A stretch of 64,000 nt of DNA from Owenia fusiformis (taxonomy: Eukaryota > Annelida > Polychaeta > Sabellida > Oweniidae): contig CAIIXF020000007.1 of assembly GCA_903813345.2 (NCBI GenBank), positions 1,181,730 to 1,245,729 of the forward strand. The letters run 5' to 3'. Below, piece by piece: positions 44,893 through 59,500 of the stretch. Each line of letters opens with the position of its first letter. The stretch's first letter is position 1. Both the position numbers and the translations under genes were made by a program. The notes under the pieces were generated by a model. That model saw only the letters and a list, made by a program, of their open reading frames with translations, was not told the origin of the DNA and did not search any database.

Positions 44893-47800
44893 AAATGCAC
44901 TTCCTAATTCAATTCAAACAAATTGTATTTCAAAGAAATTGTCGAATTAAATATACATGTATTAAACCAAGAACTTACATTCCTATTTTAACATACAAAA
45001 TTAAAAACACTTCTCTCCTTAGCTGTACTTTTACTTCTTAAGTAAAGATGACACCACGGACATAAACACAAACGTCATACAGCTAGAGTCTTTAGGCTGC
45101 TTGTATTTACTTTTCATATGTATAATGTCAATGCAATCACTGAACAGAATATCTCTCTCATGTCATATCAGAGATTCACATATAAAGACGTAATAGTTTT
45201 ACCACTGGCCAACTGACATATATTTATCGGACATATATATTTTTATATATTTATAGGCTGTGTGATATAATGACTATTTAGATATCTTGTTATATTTCCT
45301 TTACTATTCGTGCAACTTTTGTTGTTCTAACATCGCCTTGTATGTAAATCGCGTCATGAAACGGAATAAAATATTTTTGTATTTATATAATAACAATTGT
45401 GCAATTTCTTATTATTCTAAACTAGCGTAAACTTGGAGAGTCAAAATTCACTAAAATGCTACTGTGCTTTATACGTCTAATATCTACAGTGTATGTCAGT
45501 AAGGCTATTTAATAGCAAACCCCTAATAATCATAATTGCTGATCAAAAGTAGTTAATTATATTCAAATAAAGACCTACTTAACAAAATCTCCACTGCATA
45601 AATGAAGGTGGCAGGTAGCTTGCAGTGGCGTAGGAACAATGTACGCCAAAACGCCAGTGCGTAGTGTTGAAAAGTGAGAATAAAAAGGCTTATTAATTTA
45701 CCTATGTTCTTTATTCATATTTTCTTATTGTATTGTGCAAAAGTAATCTCGAGCACACTAGCCTAAAGAAATGTTTGTGGATACCATATGATATGGTCGA
45801 TTTTTTAATAGTACTCTTTTGCATGATTTTTGTGCCTCTGTTATTTTTCTAACCTTGGCCACAGATAAATGACACTTTTTGAAAAATAAAATATTGAAAG
45901 TTAATACCTTGTTTCTACAATTCTAATACTGTAGAAAATGCAAAGTAATCATTATTGCTCTGTTTGGCAAATAATCAATTAACAGATTGAATTATCTTAC
46001 CAACATGCTTTATTTCATGAAAATCGACTGATTTGACTGACTATCTTATGGATTTCAAAACTAAAATAAAATTTCGCCAAATATTCGTGATTCTCGTTCT
46101 CTTCACGAGAGAAAAACAGTCTTTTTTATCAAAAACTACTTGATGAATACCTTTGCAATTGTTTGCGCATGTTCCGTAATGTTTATGCAAACTGTGGTAT
46201 CGTTTAATTATAATGATGAACCTCTTTAAATTAGATGTATATTTTTTATTTTCCCCTACCCCCAATTTTTCAATTTCACTATATCGATTTATATTCCTTT
46301 GCTAGGCAAAATCATAGACAGAAATTATAGTTAAGTCAGCAATTATCTATTTTCATACTAAATCACCGACTGTTATTGGTAGTACTTCTTGAAATATGAA
46401 TAAGACAAAAATAACTTGAAAATGTTGATTATTCAATTACGCGTTCCATTGATTTCAGTTCTAGAAAAGCTATTACCTAGTTTTTTTATTTCATTTGAAA
46501 GATAATAGATTATTGTTTTTATGAAATATAACATTTTTGGCACCCCCTAAGTCACGCTGACCTCGATTTGACCTTTGTGGTGGGAGGTTTATTTGGTCTT
46601 GCGAACTAGTGTTATAAAAAAGGTTGCAGACATTAGGATTAATTGTATCATTGATCACGAATGCGTTTCTTTAAATCAATTGATCAAGCTAGATTCTTTA
46701 ATCTGTACGTGTCGTATTGCACGGTACTATACACGATGGAATCAGACAATAATATGTATCTCAATTCAATTATTCGAAAATGATTAAAAATCTCTCATTG
46801 TTATTTTGAAATCGATCGTCTTTATCGTTCGAGACATAAGAAAAGTGAGGATGATTTGTGTCGAGATTTAAAAGATCGGCTTTCCATGGTGATTTTAAAT
46901 GATGAAAATCATTCGAACATTTTAAGCTCATTAAAAAGGGTATCAGGGATATTAAGCTTGCATATAAAATCGAAACGCCAACCTATACGTATAACCAATC
47001 GCCCATACAAATACATCGCTTAACTATTTCCGTTCACATTTAGGTTGTGAAAACATTGCAAGCTTAAAATCTCTATTGCCATAAAATGACAATAAAATAG
47101 GCGTTTTGATAAAGAAGATTTGACACAATTGTTTCATATTTTTGGCGGGATTTTTTGGCGTAGTGTTGAATTTACACCTTCCTACGCCCCTGGCTTGGAC
47201 AAAAATTGAATCAAAGAAAAAACGTATTCAAAATTCCTTTGAACCGAAATGCTATAAATGGATCCAGCATCTAGGTAATTTTAAAGTTGAATTTACCGCA
47301 TGGTATTTTATTAGTGATATTAAAATCCTGCATTAGCTCCTTCCGTTTTGAAACTTAAATGTACTATCTAGATCATAAGCGCATCACACTTCAATATTGA
47401 AATGTCACAGAGGTGTGAGTAAAACAAAAGTTTTGTTGCCAAAAGTGAGCTAGAAACTTGGTCAGATGGATTTTTCATCTAAAATCAGAATGTTTATGGA
47501 AAAAAGAACATGAAGATCCTGGACTACCCCCCCCCCTTCTTTCTTCTTTGCTTAGCTGGCTAAGAATTATTTCTCTGTATTAAATAATTCCTATATTTTG
47601 AAATTCATTGAGCTTATAGAATATCAGAGCTCACTTCCTGAATTTTCCATCAATAAATATGAAAAGATCTTAGAATTAATGACAAAATATCAAAAAAATT
47701 CATGTTACCAGAATCACTGGACATTAAGTGATCAAAATATTGATTTTGCAAGGTAATATAAATTATAAAAATACAAAAACAAATTTGGGGTCCCAAAAAT

Positions 47801-50551
47801 AAGAAAGTGCTTAGACTACTTGGCAGGGACAATTTACAGGGTGGGCCAAAAAAACAATACCCAACTTTAAATCAGACTGAAAATAGCTATGTTCAATATG
47901 ATACATTGATTTATATATCATTTTAAAGGTAATCCATTTTCGAACAATTTGGTATATAACACTTTGTCATGTAATCAATATTAAAGTTTTATTATGCTTA
48001 TTTGCGAGGCCGGGTCGGTATTTAAGGTATTCAGATTTTAGGGAGAAAATAGTAAATCTGTGGAATTATGTTAATTTTTTATTTATATAAAATTGTATAC
48101 CGAGACTGTAAACCGAGAAACTACTGTTGACATTTGACCTTCAAGGTTTACAGTCGAGGTATATGGTTTTGACGGTTGACCGAATGGAGAGGTCTACAAT
48201 TGTTTTGTTAGTCAGAAGAAACTAATAATACACATATAGACGACAGTCATCAATTATGGCTTCATTTCTTTTCTCTTTTCTCCGAACCACGCCAGCAATA
48301 ATTTTTTAAGAAAATCTTAAGACAGTGGTAGTTAAACTCTCTGTTTTTGGCACATAACTGCGTACTCACTAGTAAATCAATGTTAATTAATTTTTCGTTT
48401 CTTTTTGTATTTTTGCTATACTTGTCGTCTAGCAAAGTCAAAATATCACTTTCATCAACGATTACGAAATGTTCGTCTACCCAAGGGCGTTACAATACCC
48501 GGGAATTTATCGGTTCGTCCAGTACTTGTTTGTGATAGCGCCCTCTGTAGGTCACTGTGCTTATAGCCTACAGTAATACGGGGTAGGATATCGGGAATTC
48601 GGTCAGTTTCTATCCGTCGATTTCGCTATGAATTGAAGCAAGTGTGACCACTTTATCCACTTAAACAATTTGATAATTGATTAAATCTTTAAACAAAATC
48701 GATAAACACGTTATACACTTCCTATCTCCTTAGAAATTAGCATGTATTTATGGATTGTGTTTTCGAACAAGGCTCGACCCACACCAATAGGGAAATCCTT
48801 ATGCTAATTAGTATGACGTCATATTTTCCTGGGGAATCCTAGATTTCACAGCCTCAGTCTGTTATTGTGTCAAATGTAAACGCTCTTGGGACGCTCTTTT
48901 GCAGACAGAAAATTGACAGATTAGCTTTTAACTTTCAGCTTTGATGTTTAACTATTCTGTATTTCTACCGGACTTCTTGCTGAATATCATATAATGTTAT
49001 AACTTGATTTGGATCATTGCCTGATTGATCATTCTGAAATTTTGATTGTGATTCATGATTGATTGGCAAGAAAAATAATTCCTATTGTTTTCCAGCGAAG
49101 TCAAAATGTTACAGCATGAGTTATAATGTCGAGTTTGCATCATGTTAAATTCTGCTAGTGATTTGAAGTCCATGCACAAGCATACACATAAGAGACAAAC
49201 ACACCCAGGCTCCAGGCCGTGGATGGAAATATAAAACTATTTAAGGCACAAACTGGTATTAATAGACCGATATGTAGTGTCTGCCATGTATTGAAGGTAA
49301 ACCAATCTGTATTATTAATGTTTCTTCTATCAATACATGGGTTGTGCAATAGAAAAGCAATGGCACAATCAAAAATGTGCATATCAATCGTGAATATCTC
49401 TCGGTTCAAAGCTTATTTCCAACAGAATCGTGTCAAAATATGTGTCTGAGTAACAGTTATACATTATAAGATCGCAAACTCTTACCAATTATCAGCCGAA
49501 TGGCTCATTTTCAACGAAATGTCCTTAAGACAACAGCCCTGGGTCGCGCCTGAGACCAAAAACTACTTCAAATAGCCCTCCCCTAATTATATTGGATAAT
49601 CACATTTATGCGTGCGCGCGCAGCTCATCCAATGAACGAAACGCCCCTTTCCGCTGAAATCACCGGGTATTGATCTTTCCCTTGGTCTACCATGTTTTTT
49701 TCAGTAAATATTATGACGTCATATGCCCCATAATTCACAAGTGTAGTACAGTAACATAAGCGGTCAATAATATGATATCCCATGATGCACAGGTGAGGTA
49801 CAGGCAAAAATGTTGACCGCTAATTGACCAATCAGATGCGAGTATTTACACTGAGGTACTAACAATTATAATTGTGATTCGCCTATGCATTGTAGTTCAT
49901 ATCAAACAAAACAAAATAATCAGTTGCACTACCGCTTTTGTAAGTTTCTATATATTTCTAAAAATATGTCATTCATCACACATACACGAGTATTAAATTC
50001 AAGGTTCTAGATTGATTAAAAGCCAATTTGAGTGTAAATCAAATTTATTATAGTATTATATTTAATAGCTCTGCATCAAGAGGTAGCAAAGTGTACGTGA
50101 CATTTTGAGCAGTGAAATATATACGGTTGGTATAATGTGACATTATCAATATACGTATTTTGTATAATAAAATAAATACAACATAATTTATACAGTATAT
50201 AGGAATGTTAGTTCCCCTTTTATGAATCATATGCTAACTAACAAATGGATTATGTTTGAATTCATCCACAGAGGAGCCAATGTACATTTTCGCCGGAGCG
50301 ACTTGAGATCATGAATAATGGAGACAATTGATGACAATGATGTTTGATAATTAACTATAAAATTGCTCGTGTCCAAATATACACGATTGTCATTCAAACA
50401 TGCATGTTTTTATGCATACACATATGAGGTATTAAAATAAATGTGAATATTTTTGTATAAATATTGACACTTATATAAATCCGAGTTGGGAACTTTTTTC
50501 AAAAGTGCCAAAATGAGACGGATGGGGTAAAGTTGATATTTTTAAATTGAA
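44893..50551. other. Intergenic region between FMO and 5'-nucleotidase (convergent genes)
   Basis: No gene is supported. It starts with the FMO 3' untranslated region. There is a possible inverted-repeat element at 45620-47195 (gcagtggcgtaggaa versus cctacgcccctggc) and a lone mariner-like end at about 47838 (acagggtgggccaaaaaa). The rest is AT-rich with short random frames. Confidence 0.6.
45365..45370 (+). terminator. Candidate FMO polyadenylation signal
   Basis: AATAAA 473 bp after the FMO stop, in a T/A-rich context. It is the first perfect hexamer I noticed downstream; usage is not shown by sequence alone. Confidence 0.4.
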
Positions 50552-53500
50552 TTATCGCCAAGTGCTTATTCGGGTTATGATCAGTCCTATCAATGTCATG
50601 ACTATTGATACCAAGGGTCCCCCAGAGGAACGTGAACAATCGTCGTCATCGTCAAAGATCCAGCCATCTTCCTCGCATCGTTCTTTTCTTTTACACCAAT
50701 CACAGTCACACGGAGCCGGTGACGTAACACGTGATGTCACTGAAATCGTCGTTGACTCGTCTGATTCTGTAGTAAATTTTGTGTTGCTTTGTTGAAGAGT
50801 AATTCTTCCTTCTATCCCAACAATAATTGGAGACATCTTGGAGAAGTGCTCGATTACTACGCTTGAGTCCAAATTATCTACAATTATAGTTGCAAAGCAT
50901 GATGCCATAGTAATTTTTGTCCTTTAAAACACTCTTGGGAATGTTGCGGTTGTACAATGTTGTGTTGGATATTTGTGTAACTCTATGTTAACGCTATTTG
51001 GTCTTTTTCCTCTATTCCTACATAAATTTACTCATATACTACATTCAGTACAACTTGTTATTGTCAATGCGTTTTCATTTGACCCTTAACATTGTGTTCA
51101 CATTGTTCATTTTGATGATTCTAGGCATTACCAGGTTAATACGTATACTCACTTTGTTCCTCGTGGAGTGTTTTGTTCTCTCTTATCATAGCGTATCCAT
51201 CGCCTCCTTCTGCTAAAAATGTTGACATTGCGACCTTATACACTTTGTCATTGTCTAGAGGCTCATATACTGGAGTGTCACATTCAGCACATCGTACCAG
51301 GATTGACACCACTCGAGACCCAACTGGTTGAGAAGTGTCAGCAACGATCTTCAAACCTGTCAAATGAAGGGATAATACACAATATACACTTTAATTGACT
51401 TATTCAATGAGATATTATACCAATGTCAACGATATTACATTGTAAACACTTGAGCTGAGACAAAATACTAAGAAAATTCTAGAGTGTTTGATACGATTAT
51501 ACCATTCTAATGGGTTGACCTACGTCTTGATATATGACAATAGGTAATTTAGATCACCTTGCGTATTTCCAAGAATCGAAATTCTTAGACAAGAACACAA
51601 ATGTGTACAAAATGTCCCCACCAAGTAGTGATCCCGTGAAATGGTTATCCTGAAAATGAGTAGACAAGACTTTACCAACACAATTTGAGGACGGAAAATC
51701 CAAAGTGGCCACCTTAAAATTTACCCAGAATGCCAAAAATTTAGTCAGTTCTAGATTTTCATACTAAGAACCACCCCTGAAAATTTGAAATTGATCCGTC
51801 ACACAGTTAACCAGAAAACATGTAAACAAGACTTTACAGACAAGATTTCAGGATGGAAAATCCAAAATGGCTGCCTTGACATTTACCAAGAATGTCAAAA
51901 AACTAATCTGTTTGTAGATTTTCATACTAAGAATCATCCCTGAAAATATGAACTTGATCTACCAAACGGTTCACCTGAAAACGGGTAGACAAGACTTTAC
52001 AGACAAGATTTTAGGACAGAAAATCCAAAATGGCTGCCTTAACATTTACGCAGAATGCAAAAAAAGTAATCAGATGTAGATTTTCATACAAAGAATCATC
52101 CCTGAAAATTTGAAATTGATCTATCAAACCGTTCACCTAAAAACGCGTAGACAAGACTTTACAGGCAAGATTTTAAGACGGAAAATCCAAAATGGCTGCC
52201 TTGACATTTACCCAGAATGCAAAAAAACTAATCAGTTCTAGATTTTCATACTAAGAATCATTCCTGAAAATTTGAAATTGATCTACCAAACAGTTCACCT
52301 GAAAACGAGTAGACAAGACTTTACAGACAAGATTTTAGGACGGAAAATCCAAAATGGCTGCCTTGACATTTACCCAGAATGCCAAAAAACTAATGAGATC
52401 TAGATTTTTATACTAAGAATCATCCCTGAAAATTTGAAATTGATCCACCAAACAGTTCACCCATGAAAACGCGCAGACAAGACTTCACAGACAAGATTTT
52501 AGGACCGAAAAATCCAAAATGGCCGACAATAAAAAAGTCCTTATGAGTTTTTGCTGATTTCTTTTTACAAAATTATCACATATAACTACTGTTAACAATA
52601 AAGTAGACTTTTACAGCAAAGTACATCTGAAATTATTTATAAAGCTACTAAATAGTTAAAGTATGAAAACTCAAAAACACCATTCAATATGATACAAAGT
52701 ATTATCGCTCGCTAACTTTTCTTAAGACATTCAAAATGGCTGACATGACTGAGCTAGCAGGTCCAAAACCTAATCAGATCTAGAATGAAGTGAGCTGAAC
52801 AAGATGTTAAAGTTTTACAAGCAACTGTGAAGCAGTTTTCTTAAAGTTTGCAGACAAGGATTTTAGCATTTGACTTCAAAATGGCCGACAGGAAGTAGGT
52901 TTCGAGTTAAATTTTTTTCGTCCACATCTATAGGCACTCATAAGTTATTCCTGAAAATTAGAAGGTGATACCTGTAGCGGTTTTGGAGAAAACTGCCGGA
53001 CGTACGGACGGACAGACAGACAGACAACCAACCAGACAGACGGACGGACGGACGCGCCTAGGACGACAATATGGCCCCACACTATGTGGTGGGGACATAA
53101 AAACGAGGACTATGAATTCAAAGGTCGGGCATTTGAAAAATGACCAAATGCCATAGGTTGCCAAAAATGAGTATTCGTCGGAACATATCTCTCACATCTA
53201 CATTGAACATTCTTTCGCTGCTCCTACAAGAGGTAATGAATTCTCACCTGCCACTTGTAGGAACCTTGGATGACCAATAAGAGACACTGAATGCTCCATG
53301 ACGTCCTTTAGAGTTGTTCCTTTAAGTCCAACTATGTCAATCGTGTTTCTGAATGGAAGAACATGTTGTACTGCACCAATTGTCACTGGACCTTAAAAGA
53401 CGAATATCAGTTACTTGTTGACCGTAGGCAACTTTTACCGAGAGGGAGCTTTTGCAAAGGGAAGCTTCTTGATAGTTTTGGCTAAAACGATCATGGGAAA

Positions 53501-56500
53501 AGTGCTCAGAATGGTGAAAAACTGCATCCGCTCCGCTGCTCCCCCTGGCTATTTGCCTGCGTTACACCCCAGTCACATTTGTCGTACGGAGGCCGTGCGT
53601 CGACCGCAGATCGATTAAATCGGTGTAAATCTGCGGCGAGCGTAGGAAAACTACGCTGGCCTTGCGGCCTCCGTACGGCGTATCCAGTTTTTTACAGGCC
53701 GCAGGGTCGCCGTAGAAATTATAACTCATGGCACGGGGCATTGTACCTGGGGCATTGTATTCTTCGTTTTCAAATATATGATTCGGATTCGGAGAGTTTT
53801 TCTAATCCCGGTGTAAAAGAAATTATGGTCCCCTGGGGATTATGGTCCCCTTTCCTAAAGGCCCTTGTTGGCCCTGATTGTGGATACGATGATAAGGGAA
53901 ATAGTTGTGTTTAGGTCACCATATAAATCAATGGAAAGTAGGACCATAATTTGATAGGACCTCCTACCCTTTTACAAATGATGGTCCCCCAGGGATTATG
54001 GTCCCCTTTCTTAACGGCCCTTACTGGCCCTGATTGCGTATAAGATAATCAGGGAAAGAGTTGTATTGAGGGCACCATATAAATCAATGGAGAGTGGGAC
54101 CATAATTTGAGAGGACCTCCTACCCTTTTACACCTGGATCCTGACTATGGAACTCCTTCTATATTGAACTAACTCTCCCTGTTTGAATATACAATATTAA
54201 GGAAATGGATACGTTATTAGGTAAAAGAGTCACCATGTCAATGAGGAAGGAACGTGTAGAACCAAATAATAGACTAGATACGAGTATAAATAATCTTGAT
54301 TTACCTCATTAAATATTCAAAATTCAGTCAAAGCGATGTCATATTTGAAATCTACATGTAAAAGTACATCTAAAAATATGGTTTCGAACGTTGTTTATCA
54401 ATTTTGAAGCCACCAGCCATAGTATTTGAGGCTGATTTGAGATACATTTCATCCCATTTAAACTGTTTTCCTTGCACATTTGAAATTATAGTAGACAGGC
54501 ATCACATGCGGAGTTATAATATTTGTTCATTTCTGAGGTCCCCGTAGAAATAAACTGGCTCAACAAGATTGAATCATTATCTGTCAATGTTTCACGATCA
54601 CTTTTCATTTGATATTCCATCCCAGCACTATGAATAACATTTATAAATTGTCCCGATGTAAATAAAATGAAAAAAGTATTATTTATCAACATAAATTTAA
54701 AATTCACCGTGCGGCTGCCTTGGGAAATGTGACTGCAAAAGTATGAGAGCGCAGAAATTCCACGGCGAGCGTAGAAATGTTACTGGCCGCAGAAATGATA
54801 GACCGCAAGGTCGCCGTAGGAAATGTGACAGGGGTGTTAAGATGCATTCGAAGATATTGTAAAAACTTAATGGTAATCAGGCGTTTAGTTTGTTGCATAT
54901 CGGCCACGTTGACCCAGTTTAATACAAATGCAATAAACATTTTTTCTTGCTACACAAGATTATCTCCCCTCTTGAGAAGATAAAAGAGATGCTACGATCT
55001 GTTATGGTAAAGTTGCCTAAAAATACCAACGTAGCTTACACTGATTATTTGCTACTGAGTGTTGTGTTGGTAAGTATTCTTTTTGATAAGAATGTCGTTG
55101 GGTTTTCAAAATAATATAGTTTACATACCGCCTCCTTCATTTGATATAGATACTCTGATACTTCCAGAGTTCATGATGGCAATTGAAGCATCCGTCCAAC
55201 CATCAACTCCTTTGGAATATTCTAACATTTTGCGCACCATGGCGTCGGTTATAAGGTTACCAAAGCTACATTCCCCTTCCTTGCAGGATATACTGTCCAA
55301 CATGACTCTGGTCGATCCGATCACTCGAGAGGTTTCATTATCAAATGCACTTTTCCTCTGTGTAACTACTGCTGATACATTCGGATCTATAAAATGAAAG
55401 TGTATATTTTGACGCACCCTGTATATTATGAATGTCTTGTTTAAACCTTATCATTTAAAATTATACGGCGGTTAAAATATGAAAATACACACATACATAT
55501 GTATATGACTACTTAACTTCACATATACATCATGTTAAAAGAATTACATAAACACAAATAAAAATAAGACAAAGCACAACTTAGCAGAGTGCCATGGAAA
55601 TACTTAAATTCACCTGGAAGACCATGTTAAATACAATCATGAAGTCATGTGGAAACCATGTTAAAAACATACAGTCTGGTTTAATATGGATGACTATATT
55701 ACGCTGTCTGGGTTAATGTGGAAGACCATGTAAAATGAACACAGTGAGAGTTAGTACTATAGAAGACAATGATAATACGTAGTCAAGTTGAATGCGAAAC
55801 ACCATGTTAAGTAAACGGAATTTGAATTAATGTGGACAGCCATGTTGAATATACGTAATCGGGGTAAATTTAGAAGACCATGTTAAATAGACGAAGTCTG
55901 AATTAATGCGGAAGATCGTGTTAAAAACACAAGTACGGGGAGTTAATGTGATTCAAAGAAATGAAAACACACAGTCGGGGTTAAATTGGAAAGTCATGTT
56001 AGGATTATATAGTCATGGCTTATAGTTGAAGACCAAGTTAAATACACGAAGTCTGGAATAATGTGGAAAATGGTGTAAAATACAGGCAGTCTGTGTAAGT
56101 GTGGAAGACCATGTTAAAATAGTGAGTATAATATGAAAGGCCATGTTAAATGGTTAATCATGAAGACAACGTAAAATAAACGCTGTTGAGGTTAATGTCG
56201 AAGGCTATGTTAAATGCATGCAGTGGGGGTTGTCACTTAGTATGTAAGAACATTTAAAATACACGCAGATTGATTTCGTGTGGAAGACCATATTAAATAT
56301 TGTTTTACAAAACTCACCTTTTGTGACGTTGCTGCTAAGCAGGATTGGGTTTCCCATATAAGACACAAGATTGCCGTCAGCATCAAAATCCAGTGTTATT
56401 TTCCCGAGGTATTTTCCATACGCATAATCGTGAACAATTGGGATTTTTCTTCCTGGTTCTGCATCGGAATCGACAAATAGAGGATATGGTCCCTCGATAT

Positions 56501-59500
56501 CGTCCTCCTCTGCTGGGGTGTCTCCTAGATTTCAAATACAATTATTATACAAGGCATTAACATGACAAAATGTCACCCCCTAAAACAATTTGGTCAATTT
56601 AAAGCAAGTTGAAAAAATACCTCTTTGACTTTTTTTGACATTGAGAAGGTCATTGAAGGTCAAATGTCAAATGTAAAGTCAGATTTGAACTTCTGAGAAC
56701 ATGTATATGATTTTGAAAAAAAATTAAGTAAATTTGAAGCAAGTTGAAAAAAAGACCTTTTTGACCTTGAAAAGGTCATTGAAGGTCAAATGTCAAATCT
56801 AAAGTCAGATTTGAACTTCTGAGAACATGTAGATGATTTTGACAAAAAATTAATCAATTTGAAGCAAGTTGAAAAAAGACCTTTTTGACCTTGAGAAGGT
56901 CATTGAAGGTCAAAGGTCAAATCTAAAGTCAGATTTGAACTTCTGAGAACTTGTAAAGTCAAATTTGAACTTCTGAAAAGATGTAGATGATTTTGAAAAA
57001 AAAATTGGTCAATTTGAAGCAAGTTGAAAACAGACCTTTTTGACCTTTTTTGACTTTGAGAAGGTCATTAAAGGTCAAATGTCAAATCTAAAGTCAGATT
57101 TGAATTTCTGAGAACATGTAGATGATTTTGAAAAAAAAAATTAGTCAATTTGAAGCAAGTTGAAAAAAGACCTTTTTGACCTTTTTTGACCTTGAGAAGG
57201 TCATTGAAGGTCAAATGTCAAATCTAAAGTCAAATCTAAAGTCATATTTGAATTTCTGAGAACATGTAGATGATTTTGAAAAAAAATTTTAGTCAATTTG
57301 AAGCAAGATGAAAAAATACCTTTTGACCTTTTTTGACATTGAGAAGGTCATTGAAGGTCAAATGTCAAATCTAAAGTCAGATTTGAATTTCTGAGAACGT
57401 GTAGATGAAAAAATTTAGTCAATTTGAAAGTTGAAAAAAGACCTTTTTTGACTTTGAGAAGGTCATTGAAGGTCAAATGTCAAATCTTAAGTCAAATCTA
57501 AAGTCAGATTTGAATTTCTGAGAACACGTAGATGATTTTGAAATTTTTTTTAGTCAATTTGAAGCAAGTTGAAAACAGACCTTTTTGACCTTTTTTGACC
57601 TTGAGAAGGTCATCGAAGGTCAAATGTCAAATCTTAAGTCAGATTTGAATTTCTGAGAACACGTAGATGATTTTGAAAAAAAAAATTTAGTCAAATTGAA
57701 GCAAGTTGAAAACAGACCTTTTTGACCTTTTTTGACCTTGAGAAGGTCATTGAAGGTCAAACGTCAAATCTAAAGTCAGATTTGAAGGTCAAATGTCAAA
57801 TCTAAAGTCAAATCTAAAGTCAGATTTGAATTTCTGAGAACATGTAGATGATTTTGAAAAAAAATTTAGTCAATGTGAAGCAAGTTGAAAAAAGACCTTT
57901 TTGACCCTGAGAAGGTCATTGAAGGTCAAATGTCAAATATAAAGTCAGATTTGAACTTCTGAGAGCATGTAGATGATTTAGAAAAAAATTGAAGTCAATC
58001 TAAACAGTATTTGTTAAGTTATAGGAAGTTGTAAGAAATTGTTACAGACGCCGGACGCCGGACGCCAACCTCCAACCGCCGTCGCAAAACAACGGTGACC
58101 ATAACAATATGTCACCACTTTTGGTGGTGACATAAAAATATTGTTTATAAATCAAATATGATCTACGAAATACAACACGATAAAAGTATTATTATACAGA
58201 ACATGTATTACATAAATTATTTAAATTAAATAATCAATTCTCATCCATAACATAACATATATTACAATAAGTACATTATACTGAATTCAAATACTCCTTG
58301 GCTCTTGCCAGTGTTAAAAGGTTTGGTTGAGGGATTGACCAGTATCTTACCAGTATACAGAAATGTATTCGTATGTCCTCCAACTATCAGATCAACGTCA
58401 GTTAGCTTTTTGGCGAGATCCATATCGATGTGGATCCCGCCATGACCCAACACAATGATTTTGTTGATTCCCTTACGTTTGACAGCGCCGATTTCTGATT
58501 GTACGCTCTGGTAGATGTCTTCGAAGGTTATAGTTGGACCTACATGTGACAGTATAAAAAATTCTTTATATTTCCTTTTAAGAATATAGCCTATTATTAA
58601 CCAATTCAGTCACATAAATCGCGCCGTGAAAAATAATTGGGATAAAAATACTGACACATCTCCCAGCGGGTACCAGACCCTTTATTTTCCACCCAAAGCC
58701 CTGGAAGCACAGGTTAGGGATAAAAACCAGAGATGCTGACCAACTCAAATTGTTTCTGAACCCAGCTGGTAATCTCAGAACTGTAAGCCAATCACTGACC
58801 TGTGATACTGAGCAAGAAGGCCAGTGAATGATATCTAAATCAGCTCTATCTTATCCCGACCCATTACATAATTAATTTTCAAGATACTGGGAATCCAGTC
58901 TACCTAGAGTTTACTGGCCAGTGTGAGCAATTCAGCCATCAAACCTCTGATTGTTTATATACACTATACACACACATACAGAATCAGGAAGAGCATTCAC
59001 AATTCTAAGCTCTGTCTTCTCTGATCTTACCAGTACCTGGTTAGCATCTCTGAAAATCCATTTATCCCCCATCAGCGATACTAACTAGTGTTAAAGCAAT
59101 TGAACTGAAAATTACCAATGCAATGGCTTCTCCAATTATAAAATAAATAGAGGTTATTTAATGGGAGGTTTTTGATACAGTGTATATCTGGGGGAAATAC
59201 AATATATCAACCCGAGGGATCGTAGTTATATTCCCGCGTGTTATTTACCTTTAACACTACTAAGTATGGAATAATACAAGCTATTATATCAAAATATAAG
59301 TCTACAATGTGTTCCTGAAATCAAGTCCAACAATGTATGGTTTTGAAGGTTATTGCTTTGAAATTTATAAGAATAGAAAGACACATATACCTGGTTTGGC
59401 TATGAACGGTGTGTCAGTCGTGGTATACCCCACAATTGCTACTCTTTCACCCTCAAATTCAAATTCTACGGACGGGGCGATTTTATTCCTAAGTTGAACA

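Noticed and set aside
45620-47195. Possible hAT-type element bounded by gcagtggcgtagg and cctacgcccctggc
   Set aside because: The ends match imperfectly and no 8-bp flanking duplication was found, so it is not listed as an element.
47838-47870. Mariner-type end acagggtgggccaaaaaa
   Set aside because: No matching inverted end was found nearby, so no element is listed.
53579-53914. 111-codon frame
   Set aside because: It runs across the GC-rich arm of the Harbinger-like MITE and into its insertion; not conserved coding sequence.
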